Assembly (NCBI GenBank): GCA_964477295.1
Contig: CAYZEZ010000118.1
Location: 1-13,982 of the forward strand
Origin: CAYZEZ01 sp964477295
GTDB lineage: Bacteria > Bacteroidota > Bacteroidia > Bacteroidales > SM23-62
DNA length: 13,982 nt
Direction: 5' to 3'
Part shown: in pieces, positions 1-8,139 of the stretch
How positions within the stretch are numbered: position 1 is the stretch's first letter
How the letters are laid out: each line of letters opens with the position of its first letter
The notes under the pieces: model-generated
The model's database searches: none
What the model was told of the DNA's origin: nothing
What the model saw: only the letters and a program-made list of their open reading frames with translations
Translations under genes and position numbers: made by a program

Positions 1-195
1 TTCATTAATATTATACCCTCCTTTTCTGTTTCCCTTTATACCAAATTTAGAGAAATCCTTTCTTACCTGTTCCGGTGTTACACCTGCCTCTTTCCCAAGA
101 TTATATGAAAATACAGTATCAAATCCGAGTTCTTTTAAACTATTCAGGACAAGTCTGTAATGCAATAAACGGCTTATGTCTTTACTTCCGGTCAA
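1..195 (-). CDS. rex: Rex-like redox-sensing repressor, N-terminal part (runs off left edge)
   Basis: Translating the minus strand from 195 down to 1 gives 65 residues that match the winged-helix DNA-binding domain of Rex, the NADH/NAD+-sensing repressor. Landmarks are ISRLLHYRLVL, VTPEQVRKDFSKFGI (the recognition-helix region) and NRKGGYNINE (the wing). About half of 60 residues are identical by eye to the complete Rex at 11595-12242. An in-frame stop lies just upstream (223-225) and no ATG or GTG is in frame. TTG at 193-195 is therefore the likely start, and it gives the N-terminal length normal for Rex; ATT at 205-207 is less likely. The NAD-binding domain lies outside the window, so whether the gene is intact cannot be judged. 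It is divergent from the hydrogenase operon and shares its upstream region, a common position for a local regulator. The family call is strong; the start codon is uncertain. Confidence 0.82.
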   Translation of the reverse strand, partial: MTGSKDISRLLHYRLVLNSLKELGFDTVFSYNLGKEAGVTPEQVRKDFSKFGIKGNRKGGYNINE

Positions 196-353
196 GAAAT
201 CATTAATTTTTAAAGGATTTGCTTAAAAACATATACCCGATTCTTCCTGCTAAAAATTCACCAATAATGCATGGTTCCTGCAACAGCTACATGTCTTTTT
301 ATTTAAATCAATTTAATATAGGCCCCATAGTCGGGAAACATGATTTTTACCCC

Positions 354-383
354 TTGGAGATAAATATAAAAAAATTATATTTA
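354..383 (+). promoter_or_regulatory. Bacteroidota-type promoter of the hydrogenase operon
   Basis: TTG at 354-356 and TATATTTA at 376-383 are 19 bp apart. The Bacteroidota housekeeping promoter has TTTG at -33 and TAnnTTTG at -7 with a spacer of about 19-21 bp, so the fit is good except for the last base of the -7 box. Transcription would start near 390, leaving a leader of about 105 nt before the ATG at 497. No start-site data are available. Confidence 0.5.
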
Positions 384-401
384 TTGTGAACTATGTAACA
401 A
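384..401. promoter_or_regulatory. Candidate Rex operator upstream of hydrogenase operon
   Basis: The 18-bp sequence TTGTGAACTATGTAACAA is an imperfect dyad close to the known Rex operator pattern TTGTGAA-N4-TTCACAA: the left arm is exact and 5 of 7 right-arm bases agree. It begins directly after the -7 box and covers the expected transcription start, so a bound repressor would block initiation. A rex-like gene lies divergently next to it, and a related dyad precedes the second rex gene. Confidence 0.6.
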
Positions 402-466
402 AAAAATCAAGGTGTCATTTTTAGATTTCACATAATCAATCATAGCCGTTTTCGTATCATAACAAC

Positions 467-484
467 TCAATAATTAAATATTGA
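467..484. repeat. AT-rich 18-bp dyad next to the hdrA start codon
   Basis: TCAATAATTAAATATTGA is a near-perfect palindrome (16 of 18 bases paired) ending 12 bp before the ATG at 497. It would lie in the 5' leader if the promoter call is right. It does not resemble the Rex site. It could be an operator, a weak leader hairpin or chance in AT-rich DNA. Confidence 0.3.
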
Positions 485-496
485 AATTACAACAAC

Positions 497-2317
497 ATGA
501 AGCAAGACGTAAAAACCGGTGTTTATTTCTGTAAGCATCTGAATGGACATCCGGATTCTCTAAAACTAGATGAACTGGCCTCGTTTGCCAGGGGAATGGC
601 TGAGGTGGCGAAAGTCTGGGCTCCTTCCGATCTGAACGTGGATGATCCGGGCCTTGTGGCCTCAGCAATTAAAGAAAATCAGATCACCAGGATCATTCTT
701 GCAGGTGATCGGACGGGATTCATTAAATCCGTAGTATCAAAAGCTATGGTGATGGCCGGGAACGATCCAAAGGATGTTATCATTGCCAGTTTCATGGATC
801 ACCAGGCAACCACTGCCAAAGATACCGACCTTGCCAAATCGGTGCTGGCATGTGCTGTACTTGATGTCCCCTTTGAACTGGCTGCCATTCCGGAAGAGTA
901 TGATGTACACCCCGATACACTGGTCATCGGAGGTGGGATCGCAGGGATACAGGCATCCCTGGAGATTGCCAATGCTGGTAAAAAGGTATTCCTTGTCGAA
1001 CGTACCGCTACCATTGGCGGTCATATGGCAATGTTCGACAAGACCTTCCCAACACTGGACTGTGCTGCCTGTATACTCACACCAAAAATGGTGGAGGTAG
1101 GGCAACATAAGAACATTGAACTGATGACCTATTGTGAAGTTAAGGAAGTCACCGGTAATGCAGGGAATTTTAAAGTGAAAATACTTAAAAAAGCCAGGCG
1201 GGTTAATCTTGCTACCTGTATAGGATGTGGTATTTGTGCAGAAAAATGCCCGGCTAAGGCATCGAGTGAGTTCGATTCCGGCACAACCCTCAGAAAATCT
1301 GCCTATATACCATTCCCGCAGGCAGTTCCAAATAAATACGTGATCGATGCCGACAGTTGTATATATGTTGAAAACGGCAAGTGTGGTGTGTGCGTAAAAT
1401 TCTGTCCGGTTGAAAACTGTATTAACCTCGACGAAAAAGATGAGGAGGTAACCATCGAAGTTGGTAATATAATCACTGCCACCGGTTTTAAGACCTTCGA
1501 TGCGGGTCGTGCTGAACAATTTGGTTATGGTAAATTCCCGAATGTAGTCACCTCCCTCGAGTTTGAAAGACTTGTAAATGCTGCCGGGCCAACAGGAGGG
1601 TTCATCAAATTCAGGACCCAGGATAAGAAAGGAAACTGGATTTTTTCTCAGGAAAGTGAAGAACCCAAGAGTGTTGCCCTGATACATTGCATTGGCAGCA
1701 GGGATGAAAATTATAATAAATATTGTTCCAGGGTTTGTTGTATGTATTCCCTTAAACTTGCCCACCTGACAAAAGAAAAACTACCTGATGCTGAAGTATC
1801 TGAATATTATATCGATATGAGAGCATTTGGCAAGGGCTATGAGGAGTTTTATGAAAGGATTAAATCAGAAGGCATAAAGATTATCAGGGGGAAGACTGCA
1901 AAGATTAAAGATGTGAACGGTAAGCTTTTAATCCGGAGTGAAGACATTCACCAGGGAAGGATAATCGAGCAGACCGTAGATATGGTGATCCTGGCGGTTG
2001 GACTTGAACCCCGTGAAGATGCAGGAGAAGTGGCAAAAATGCTTGGACTGGAGCAGGATAGCGATGGCTGGTTCAATGAAACCAACTACCTCACAGAGCC
2101 TACCTCTACCTACCGCGGAGGCATAGCCATTGCTGGTGTATGCCAGAGTCCCAAGGATATCCCTGACACGGTGGCCCAGGCATCAGCATCTGCTGCACGT
2201 GTATTACAATCGATAATGAGAGGAAAGATCAGAGGAAACATAAAGGATATCCCTCTCGAAACAATTTTAAAAAATGCAAAAGAAGTCTCACCTTATAAAT
2301 TGGAGGAACAAAAATGA
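497..2317 (+). CDS. hdrA: HdrA-like FAD/iron-sulfur protein with inserted ferredoxin domain (QmoA-like position)
   Basis: HdrA-family flavoprotein of 606 residues, expected to carry the FAD of a soluble redox module. Visible in order: a degenerate N-terminal domain (1-135); the FAD-binding GGGIAG (145-150) with VFLVER after it; the family CxxC C189/C192 before LTPKMVEV; an inserted ferredoxin domain with two [4Fe-4S] motifs (C241, C244, C247, C251 and C288, C296, C299, C303); then CIGSR (398-402) and CSRVCC (410-415), typical of HdrA. Canonical HdrA has four N-terminal cysteines; only C12 remains here. The C-terminal ferredoxin domain seen in the second copy is missing, and the protein stops soon after the flavin domain. 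It is the first gene of the operon and overlaps the qmoC-like start by 4 bp (ATGA). It may pair with the HdrA at 3474-5219 as QmoA pairs with QmoB. Family certain; exact partner role inferred. Confidence 0.9.
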   Translation: MKQDVKTGVYFCKHLNGHPDSLKLDELASFARGMAEVAKVWAPSDLNVDDPGLVASAIKENQITRIILAGDRTGFIKSVVSKAMVMAGNDPKDVIIASFMDHQATTAKDTDLAKSVLACAVLDVPFELAAIPEEYDVHPDTLVIGGGIAGIQASLEIANAGKKVFLVERTATIGGHMAMFDKTFPTLDCAACILTPKMVEVGQHKNIELMTYCEVKEVTGNAGNFKVKILKKARRVNLATCIGCGICAEKCPAKASSEFDSGTTLRKSAYIPFPQAVPNKYVIDADSCIYVENGKCGVCVKFCPVENCINLDEKDEEVTIEVGNIITATGFKTFDAGRAEQFGYGKFPNVVTSLEFERLVNAAGPTGGFIKFRTQDKKGNWIFSQESEEPKSVALIHCIGSRDENYNKYCSRVCCMYSLKLAHLTKEKLPDAEVSEYYIDMRAFGKGYEEFYERIKSEGIKIIRGKTAKIKDVNGKLLIRSEDIHQGRIIEQTVDMVILAVGLEPREDAGEVAKMLGLEQDSDGWFNETNYLTEPTSTYRGGIAIAGVCQSPKDIPDTVAQASASAARVLQSIMRGKIRGNIKDIPLETILKNAKEVSPYKLEEQK

Positions 2318-3462
2318 GCACACGCATTGATCCAAATTTCAAAAACACGCTGACAGGCTATGGAAAGGGCGATTGGAATGAATGCTACCATTGTGGTAAT
2401 TGTACTGCGATTTGCCCGTTGTCGGAGAATGGCTTTTTGTTTCCAAGGAAAGGGATCAGAGCCATTCAGATGGGTTTGAAAGATAAAATAGCAGGTTATG
2501 TTGACCCATGGTTATGTTACTATTGCGGTGAATGTTCTGAAACCTGCCCAAGGGAAGCCAACCCCGGTGAACTGATGATGACTTTGCGCAGGTATCTTAC
2601 TGCCGTTTATGACTGGACAGGGCTTTCAGGCAGATTATATAAATCTTTTACTGCCCACCTTATCACCATGTTAGTATTGTTTGCAGGTGTCATGACTGCT
2701 TTTCTTGTATTTGCCGATTTCAGTGTACCACTGTCGAATGATGGGCTGGTTGAGATCAATAAATTTGCTCCCCATGGGCTCATTTCAACACTCGACCATA
2801 TTTTACTTGGAACACTTTCCTTTTTCCTTCTGACCAACATACTGAATATGTTTGTTAAAGTGATCATCAGGGATAAAAGTGTGAAGATCCCGGTATATCT
2901 TTATTTTATCAAGGTGTGGGAAGCTATTTTTCATTTTGCCACCCAGGCCAGATTCTCAAAATGTGAAAGCAAAAGAGCCTACTGGTTTCTTCACTTTTTC
3001 CTTATGAGCAGCTACCTCCTGATGTTCACCATGATCATCTTTTTCCTTCCATGGTTCCAGACTGAAACAGTTCATCCCTGGTTCCATCCACAAAGATTGC
3101 TGGGTTATTATGTGACGGCAGGATTAATTGGAGGGACCGTTTACTTCCTGATCGGCAGGTTCAGGAAGAACAGGGAAATGTTTAAGTTCTCCCATCACAG
3201 CGATTGGATATTCCTTATCCTGCTATTTCTACTTGCTTTTACCGGAATTCTGATACATATATTCAGATTATCAGGAATGCCAACGGCTACCTATGTTTCA
3301 TACATGATGCACCTGTCCGTTGAAGTTCCCATGGTTGTTACTTTTGTAGCCTTTTCCAAATGGTCGCACCTGGCTTACCGGCCACTCGGAATTTTCTTTG
3401 CCAATTTAAAAAAGGCAGCATTACGAACCCAATATAAAACGCAGCTAGCCCCTGCAGCTTAA
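2314..3462 (+). CDS. qmoC: QmoC-like membrane subunit: HdrC-type Fe-S domain fused to cytochrome-b-like domain
   Basis: This 382-residue protein joins a cytoplasmic HdrC-like domain to a NarI/HdrE-like membrane domain, the architecture and size of QmoC of sulfate reducers. Two CxxCxxCxxxCP motifs (C24, C27, C30, C34 and C68, C71, C74, C78) bind two [4Fe-4S] clusters. From about residue 110 there are six hydrophobic segments (around TAHLITMLVLF, DHILLGTLSFF, YWFLHFFLMSS, GYYVTAGLIGG, WIFLILLFLLA and MMHLSVEVPMV) with several membrane histidines, such as those in TLDHILL, FLHFF, MMHLS and SKWSHL, that could ligate heme b. Its role would be to pass electrons between the soluble HdrA module and the menaquinone pool. 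GGAGG at 2302-2306 precedes the ATG, which overlaps the upstream stop. No HdrB accompanies it. An HdrC-HdrE fusion feeding something other than quinone is the alternative, less likely without HdrB or HdrD. Confidence 0.88.
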   Translation: MSTRIDPNFKNTLTGYGKGDWNECYHCGNCTAICPLSENGFLFPRKGIRAIQMGLKDKIAGYVDPWLCYYCGECSETCPREANPGELMMTLRRYLTAVYDWTGLSGRLYKSFTAHLITMLVLFAGVMTAFLVFADFSVPLSNDGLVEINKFAPHGLISTLDHILLGTLSFFLLTNILNMFVKVIIRDKSVKIPVYLYFIKVWEAIFHFATQARFSKCESKRAYWFLHFFLMSSYLLMFTMIIFFLPWFQTETVHPWFHPQRLLGYYVTAGLIGGTVYFLIGRFRKNREMFKFSHHSDWIFLILLFLLAFTGILIHIFRLSGMPTATYVSYMMHLSVEVPMVVTFVAFSKWSHLAYRPLGIFFANLKKAALRTQYKTQLAPAA

Positions 3463-3473
3463 AATTTCATGCT

Positions 3474-5219
3474 ATGGAAGAACAAAGAATAGGCGTTTAT
3501 GTTTGCTGGTGCGGAAGCAATATCGCCAAAATGGTCGATGTTGAAGCTGTTGCCGAGGAAATAGGCAAAATGCCCAATGTCGCCATTTCCAAGAACTACA
3601 AATACATGTGTTCTGATCCGGGACAAGAGCTCATTGTCAATGATATTAAGGAACATAACCTGACCCGGGTGGTTGTTTCGGCATGCTCTCCAAGGATCCA
3701 TGAATTAACATTCAGAAAAGCACTTCAGAATGCCGGATTGAATCCATACCTTTTTGAAATGGCCAACATCCGTGAGCAAGTCGCATGGGTTCATGAAGAC
3801 CGTGAAGAAGCCACCAGGAAAGCTAAAGCACTGGTCCGTGCTGCTGTGGAACGGGTTAGTTTCCATGAACCACTGGATAAAAGAACAGTCGAAATAGATC
3901 CTGCAACACTGATCATCGGAGGTGGGATATCAGGCCTTTGCTCTGCCCTCGAAATTGCGGATGCAGGGAATCAGATTTACCTGGTAGAGAGATCTGATAA
4001 GTTAGGTGGCCATGCAGCCAATATGGACCTGACCTTTCCGCATTTGCAGCCTGCAGGTCAACTGATCGAACCATTGATCAAACGGGTGAGCAACCATCCT
4101 AATATTGAAGTATTCCTGAACACTACCATTGATGAAACTTTTGGATACGTTGGAAATTTTGAAGCAGAAGTTGAAAAAAATGGTAAAAAGGTCCCCCTGA
4201 AATTCGGGAATATTATTGTTGCAACAGGACTCAAAACATTCGATCCGAAGGTCATTGATGTATATGGATATGGCAAGCTTCCAAATGTGGTTACCTCTGT
4301 TGAATTTGAGCAGATGCTGAAAAGTGGTACCATCCAGACGAAGGATGGTAAAGAACCGAAACATATTGCTATCATCCATTGTGTTGGAAGCAGGCATCCC
4401 GATTATCACGAATATTGCTCAAGGACTTGCTGTATGGTGGCATTGAAATATGCTAACCAGTTACGGTCTGCATTGCCCGATTCAAACATATATGATATAT
4501 ATGCCGATATGCGGGCATTCGGGAAAAAGTGTGAAGAATTCTATATGAATACAGCCAGGAGAAATATCCTGTTCCTGAACTTCGACCAGCAACAGGGATT
4601 GCCCCGGATTGATATGCCAGAGATAAGTAAAGCCCAGCCTTGTGACGGATGCGAAATGATCATTGAAATGAACGAAAGGCTTTCCGGTGAAAAAATTGAA
4701 GTACCGGCCGATCTCGTCATCCTAATGGTGGGTATGGAAGCACACGAAAGCGCCAAAGATGTGGCACACTCTGTGGGTGTGAGCATGTGCGGGAATCAGT
4801 TCTACATTGAAAGGCATCCCAAGCTTGATCCGGTAGCCACTACTACGGATGGTGTTTACATTGTAGGTGCTTGCCAGGGACCAAAAGATATCACCGATTC
4901 GGTTGCCCAGGCCCGTGCTGCAGCAGCGCGCGTACTTGGAACCATTGCACTCGGACAGGTTGAAGTGGAACTAACGACAGCAGTCGTAAATGAGGACATA
5001 TGCTGCGGATGCCAAACCTGTGTTAAAGTTTGTCCTTATACAGCCATCTCATTCGATGATGAGAAGAATGTTTCTGTTGTTAACGAGATACTTTGTAAAG
5101 GTTGTGGAACATGCGGATCAGCATGCCCAACAGGTGCCATTCGAAGCAGGCACTTCACCGACAAACAGATAATATCCGAGATCCGTGGATTAATGCATCT
5201 GGAACTAACTGAAATGTAA
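3474..5219 (+). CDS. hdrA: HdrA-like FAD/iron-sulfur protein with intact N-terminal and C-terminal Fe-S domains (QmoB-like position)
   Basis: Second HdrA-family protein, 581 residues. The N-terminal domain is canonical: VCWCG (C11, C13), MCSDPGQ (C46), SACSPRIHE (C71) and ANIREQVAWVHE. The FAD site GGGISG is at 149-154, CVGSR at 303-307 and CSRTCC follows. Unlike the first copy, the CxxC before the TPKM segment and the inserted ferredoxin domain are absent; the region after GGHAANMD runs straight on with no cysteines. The C-terminus carries a two-cluster ferredoxin domain (C510, C513, C516, C520 and C541, C544, C547, C551). MvhD follows 19 bp downstream; in QmoB an MvhD-like domain is fused to the HdrA-like part, so this protein plus MvhD corresponds to QmoB. 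The likely role is the flavin hub between hydrogenase (through MvhD), QmoC and perhaps ferredoxin. Bifurcation is plausible for the family but not shown by sequence. Confidence 0.9.
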   Translation: MEEQRIGVYVCWCGSNIAKMVDVEAVAEEIGKMPNVAISKNYKYMCSDPGQELIVNDIKEHNLTRVVVSACSPRIHELTFRKALQNAGLNPYLFEMANIREQVAWVHEDREEATRKAKALVRAAVERVSFHEPLDKRTVEIDPATLIIGGGISGLCSALEIADAGNQIYLVERSDKLGGHAANMDLTFPHLQPAGQLIEPLIKRVSNHPNIEVFLNTTIDETFGYVGNFEAEVEKNGKKVPLKFGNIIVATGLKTFDPKVIDVYGYGKLPNVVTSVEFEQMLKSGTIQTKDGKEPKHIAIIHCVGSRHPDYHEYCSRTCCMVALKYANQLRSALPDSNIYDIYADMRAFGKKCEEFYMNTARRNILFLNFDQQQGLPRIDMPEISKAQPCDGCEMIIEMNERLSGEKIEVPADLVILMVGMEAHESAKDVAHSVGVSMCGNQFYIERHPKLDPVATTTDGVYIVGACQGPKDITDSVAQARAAAARVLGTIALGQVEVELTTAVVNEDICCGCQTCVKVCPYTAISFDDEKNVSVVNEILCKGCGTCGSACPTGAIRSRHFTDKQIISEIRGLMHLELTEM

Positions 5220-5238
5220 ATTATTAACATATTAAATC

Positions 5239-5664
5239 ATGAGTTTTAATCCAACCATTGTAACATTCCTTTGTAACTGGTGTTCATATACCGGCGCTGA
5301 CCTGGCAGGAACTTCCAGGATGAAATATGCCCATAATATCAGGATTATTCGCGTGATGTGTTCCGGCAGGGTGGAACCAACCTTTGTCGTGTCCGCATTT
5401 CGTGAAGGTGCTGACGGCGTATTGATTTGCGGATGCCATCCCGGGGATTGCCATTACCACGAAGGCAATTATAAGTGCCTCCGCAGATTCCACCTCCTGC
5501 AAAAATATATTCAGCAAATGGGTATTCATAAAGACCGGTTGCGCCTGGCCTGGATCAGTGCCAGCGAAGGAAAACAGTTTGCCGATCTGGCAGATGAGAT
5601 GACTGAGGTTATAAAAAATCTCGGACCGTGTGAAATTAAAGAAGTCATGGAAACTTTATCATAA
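5239..5664 (+). CDS. mvhD: MvhD, [2Fe-2S] electron-transfer subunit linking hydrogenase to HdrA
   Basis: A 141-residue protein of the usual MvhD length and sequence. The conserved cysteines are in FLCNWCSYTGAD (C12, C15), VMCSGRVEP (C41) and CGCHPGDCHY (C64, C66, C71), with EGNYKC (C80) after. In methanogen Mvh-Hdr complexes MvhD carries a [2Fe-2S] cluster and bridges the MvhAG hydrogenase to HdrA. Its place here, between an HdrA gene and mvhG, is the classical one and argues that the hydrogenase docks on the HdrA at 3474-5219. No membrane segment or signal peptide. Confidence 0.95.
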   Translation: MSFNPTIVTFLCNWCSYTGADLAGTSRMKYAHNIRIIRVMCSGRVEPTFVVSAFREGADGVLICGCHPGDCHYHEGNYKCLRRFHLLQKYIQQMGIHKDRLRLAWISASEGKQFADLADEMTEVIKNLGPCEIKEVMETLS

Positions 5665-5679
5665 AAGGAGCATTATCCC

Positions 5680-6660
5680 ATGGAAAAGAAAGAAACAAAA
5701 CCTAAACTAAAAATGGCAGTATACTGGGGCGCAGCCTGCGGAGGTTGTTGCGTATCGGTACTTGATGTTCATGAAGCACTCTTCGACGTAGTCGCAGCCG
5801 CTGACCTGGTATTCTGGCCCATCGCCCTCGATACTAAATATAAGGATGTCGAAGCTATGGCCGATGGAGAAATCGATTTAACCCTGTTCAACGGTGCTGT
5901 GAGAAATAGTGAAAATGAGCACATTGCCCATCTACTGAGACAAAAATCGAAGATACTGGTGGCATATGGTTCATGCGCCCATATGGGAGGGATCCCTGGC
6001 CTGGGTAATTTCTGGAATAGGGAAGCCATCTTCAACCGGGCATACGTTGAGAGTGAATCGACAAACAATCCGGATGGGGTATTTCCTCAAACAGAATTTA
6101 AAGTCCCGGAAGGAGAACTTGAGCTTCCGGAGTTTTATAACGATGTCAGGGCATTGAACCAGGTAGTGGATGTGGATTACTATCTTCCTGGTTGCCCTCC
6201 TCAGACCGAAAGGCTTGTGGAAGTATTCATGGCAATCGTGACCGGGGCAGAGTTGCCACCCAAGGGATCGGTTGTAGGCGCCCTTGAAAAATCACTATGC
6301 GATGATTGTACACGTAAAAAAACCGACAATAAGTTAATTAAACACTTCTACCGGCCAACAGAGGTTCAGGATGACGGTGAGACATGCTTCCTCGAGCAAG
6401 GCATTATCTGCATGGGACCTGCCACACGGGGGGGATGCGGTTATCGCTGTATAGAGGGGAATGCACCTTGCCGTGGTTGCTATGGTCCACCGGTTGATGT
6501 AATCGATCCAGGAGCTAAAATGATGTCAGCCATTGGCACCATGATAGATGCTAATGATGAGGTTGAAATTGAAAAAATAGTTGCTACCATTGATGATCCC
6601 GCCGGAACATTTTATCGTTTCAGTATGCCCGGCTCAATATTCAGGAGGAAAATTTTATGA
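5680..6660 (+). CDS. mvhG: [NiFe] hydrogenase small subunit, MvhG type (group 3c-like)
   Basis: Small subunit of a cytoplasmic F420-non-reducing type [NiFe] hydrogenase, 326 residues, with no Tat signal. The proximal cluster ligands are visible in WGAACGGCC (C20, C23), YGSCAHMGG (C99) and LPGCPPQ (C172). The C-terminal part carries C207, C210, C236, C244, C253, C257, C264 and C267, enough for two further clusters, as expected for MvhG. It relays electrons from the NiFe site of MvhA to MvhD. AAAGGAG lies before the ATG. The stop overlaps the mvhA start by 4 bp (ATGA), suggesting coupled translation. Confidence 0.95.
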   Translation: MEKKETKPKLKMAVYWGAACGGCCVSVLDVHEALFDVVAAADLVFWPIALDTKYKDVEAMADGEIDLTLFNGAVRNSENEHIAHLLRQKSKILVAYGSCAHMGGIPGLGNFWNREAIFNRAYVESESTNNPDGVFPQTEFKVPEGELELPEFYNDVRALNQVVDVDYYLPGCPPQTERLVEVFMAIVTGAELPPKGSVVGALEKSLCDDCTRKKTDNKLIKHFYRPTEVQDDGETCFLEQGIICMGPATRGGCGYRCIEGNAPCRGCYGPPVDVIDPGAKMMSAIGTMIDANDEVEIEKIVATIDDPAGTFYRFSMPGSIFRRKIL

Positions 6661-8120
6661 AACAGATTACCATTGATCCGATAACCCGTCTGGAAGGACA
6701 CGGGAAAATTGAGATTTTCCTGAAAGACGATGGCGAAGTGGAAAATGTCTACTTCCAGGTCCCTGAATTACGTGGTTTTGAAAAGTTTTGTGAGGGCAGA
6801 CCGGTAGAGGAACTTGCCCAGATAGTAACCAAGATCTGCGGTGTTTGCCCGGGTTGCCATCATATGGCTTCGGGGAAAGCTGCAGACGCTGTTTATGGTG
6901 TCGAACCACCCCCAACAGCAAAGAAAATAAGGGAACTGTTTTATATGGCTCATTTTGTGCATAGCCATATTGCCCATTTCTATGCCCTTGCCGCACCTGA
7001 TTTTGTCGTCGGACCAACGGCCCCGGCTGCTGAAAGAAACATCCTTGGTGTAATAAACAAAGTGGGTGTTGAAATCGGGACTGAGGTCATTAAACAGAGA
7101 AGGATAGCACAGGAAATTCAGGCCTTGCTCGGAGGGCACCAGACCCATGTAGTCCTGAATATTCCTGGAGGGGTAAGGAAAGGCCTGACTGAGGAACAAA
7201 GAAAAGTGATTGAAGAACAAGCCAAAGGTTTTATAGAATTTGCAAAGTTCTCTTTAAAGATCTTCGATGATGTGGTCCTGAAAAATGAAACCTATGTCGA
7301 CATCATTCTTAATGGTCCCTATGCCTTAACCCTTCACTCTATGGGGCTTGTAGATGAAAATAACAAGGTGAATTTCTACGACGGGAAAGTCAGGGTGGTT
7401 GATACAACAGGGAAAGAACTGTACAAGTATGCCCCTCCTGAATATACTGAATTTGTGGAAGAGAGGGTAGAACCCTGGAGTTACCTGAAATTCCCCTTCC
7501 TTAAGAAAATTGGCTGGAAAGGATTTGTTGATGGTCAGGATTCCGGTGTATACCATGCCACACCCCTCTCGAGGCTGAATGCATCAGACGGCATGGCCAC
7601 TCCACTCGCCCAGGCAGAATATGAGAGAATGTATGACACACTTGGAGGCAAGCCTGTTCATGCCACCCTTGCCATGCATTGGGCACGGCTGATTGAATTG
7701 CTTTACTCAGCGGAAAGATGCCTTGAACTGGCAACGGATCCTGAGATCACAGGTACAAAATTGCGGGCTGCGCTGGATAAAACACCATCTGAGGGTGTGG
7801 GTATCGTTGAGGCTCAGAGAGGTACACTGACTCACCACTATATCACCGATGATAAAGGCATCGTCCAGAAAGTTAACCTGATAGTTGGGACTACTAATAA
7901 TAATGCTGCAATCTGTATGTCCCTGAAGAAGGCTGCACAGGGACTCATCAAAAAAGGTGTTGAAGTGACGGATGGAACATTAAATATGATAGAAATGGCA
8001 TTCAGGGCTTATGATCCATGCTTCTCCTGCGCCACACATCATCGTCCCGGTGAAATGCCTTTAATCCTCAATATCAGGGATAAGGACGGAAACCTGATCA
8101 ATACAGTAAGCAGAAAATGA
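6657..8120 (+). CDS. mvhA: [NiFe] hydrogenase large subunit, MvhA type, precursor
   Basis: Catalytic subunit, 487 residues. The N-terminal motif RLEGHG (11-16) and KICGVCPGCHHMA (nickel ligands C61, C64) and the C-terminal DPCFSCATH (C455, C458, H461) give all four Ni-Fe ligands. The family is made as a precursor cut after the conserved His, so the last 26 residues (from H462) should be removed by the protease encoded immediately downstream. The sequence resembles MvhA (group 3c) rather than uptake (group 1) or Ech (group 4) enzymes, which fits the mvhD and mvhG neighbours. The hyp genes for NiFe cofactor assembly are not in the window and must be elsewhere. H2 oxidation is the likely direction, but evolution is possible. 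Confidence 0.96.
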   Translation: MKQITIDPITRLEGHGKIEIFLKDDGEVENVYFQVPELRGFEKFCEGRPVEELAQIVTKICGVCPGCHHMASGKAADAVYGVEPPPTAKKIRELFYMAHFVHSHIAHFYALAAPDFVVGPTAPAAERNILGVINKVGVEIGTEVIKQRRIAQEIQALLGGHQTHVVLNIPGGVRKGLTEEQRKVIEEQAKGFIEFAKFSLKIFDDVVLKNETYVDIILNGPYALTLHSMGLVDENNKVNFYDGKVRVVDTTGKELYKYAPPEYTEFVEERVEPWSYLKFPFLKKIGWKGFVDGQDSGVYHATPLSRLNASDGMATPLAQAEYERMYDTLGGKPVHATLAMHWARLIELLYSAERCLELATDPEITGTKLRAALDKTPSEGVGIVEAQRGTLTHHYITDDKGIVQKVNLIVGTTNNNAAICMSLKKAAQGLIKKGVEVTDGTLNMIEMAFRAYDPCFSCATHHRPGEMPLILNIRDKDGNLINTVSRK

Positions 8121-8139
8121 GACGATTAAAGTTTTCCGG

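Larger units (their letters stand above)
196..496. other. Divergent intergenic region between rex-like gene and hydrogenase operon
   Basis: About 300 bp of AT-rich DNA without a credible ORF separates the minus-strand rex-like gene from the plus-strand hydrogenase operon. The right half holds a Bacteroidota-style promoter, a Rex-type dyad and an AT-rich dyad next to the start codon, each listed separately. In the left half (196-350) I see no clear promoter for the leftward gene, no hairpin with a U-tract and no RNA gene. Confidence 0.7.

Noticed and set aside
384..432. TTGTGAA (384-390) paired with TTCACA (427-432) as a distant second operator
   Set aside because: Complementary half-sites 36 bp apart do not fit Rex spacing; the 18-bp dyad at 384-401 explains the left half better.
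737..1765. Long antisense ORF (342 codons) on the minus strand across hdrA
   Set aside because: It lies wholly opposite a clear HdrA gene, has no recognisable motifs and mirrors the codon pattern of the real gene; it is a shadow ORF.
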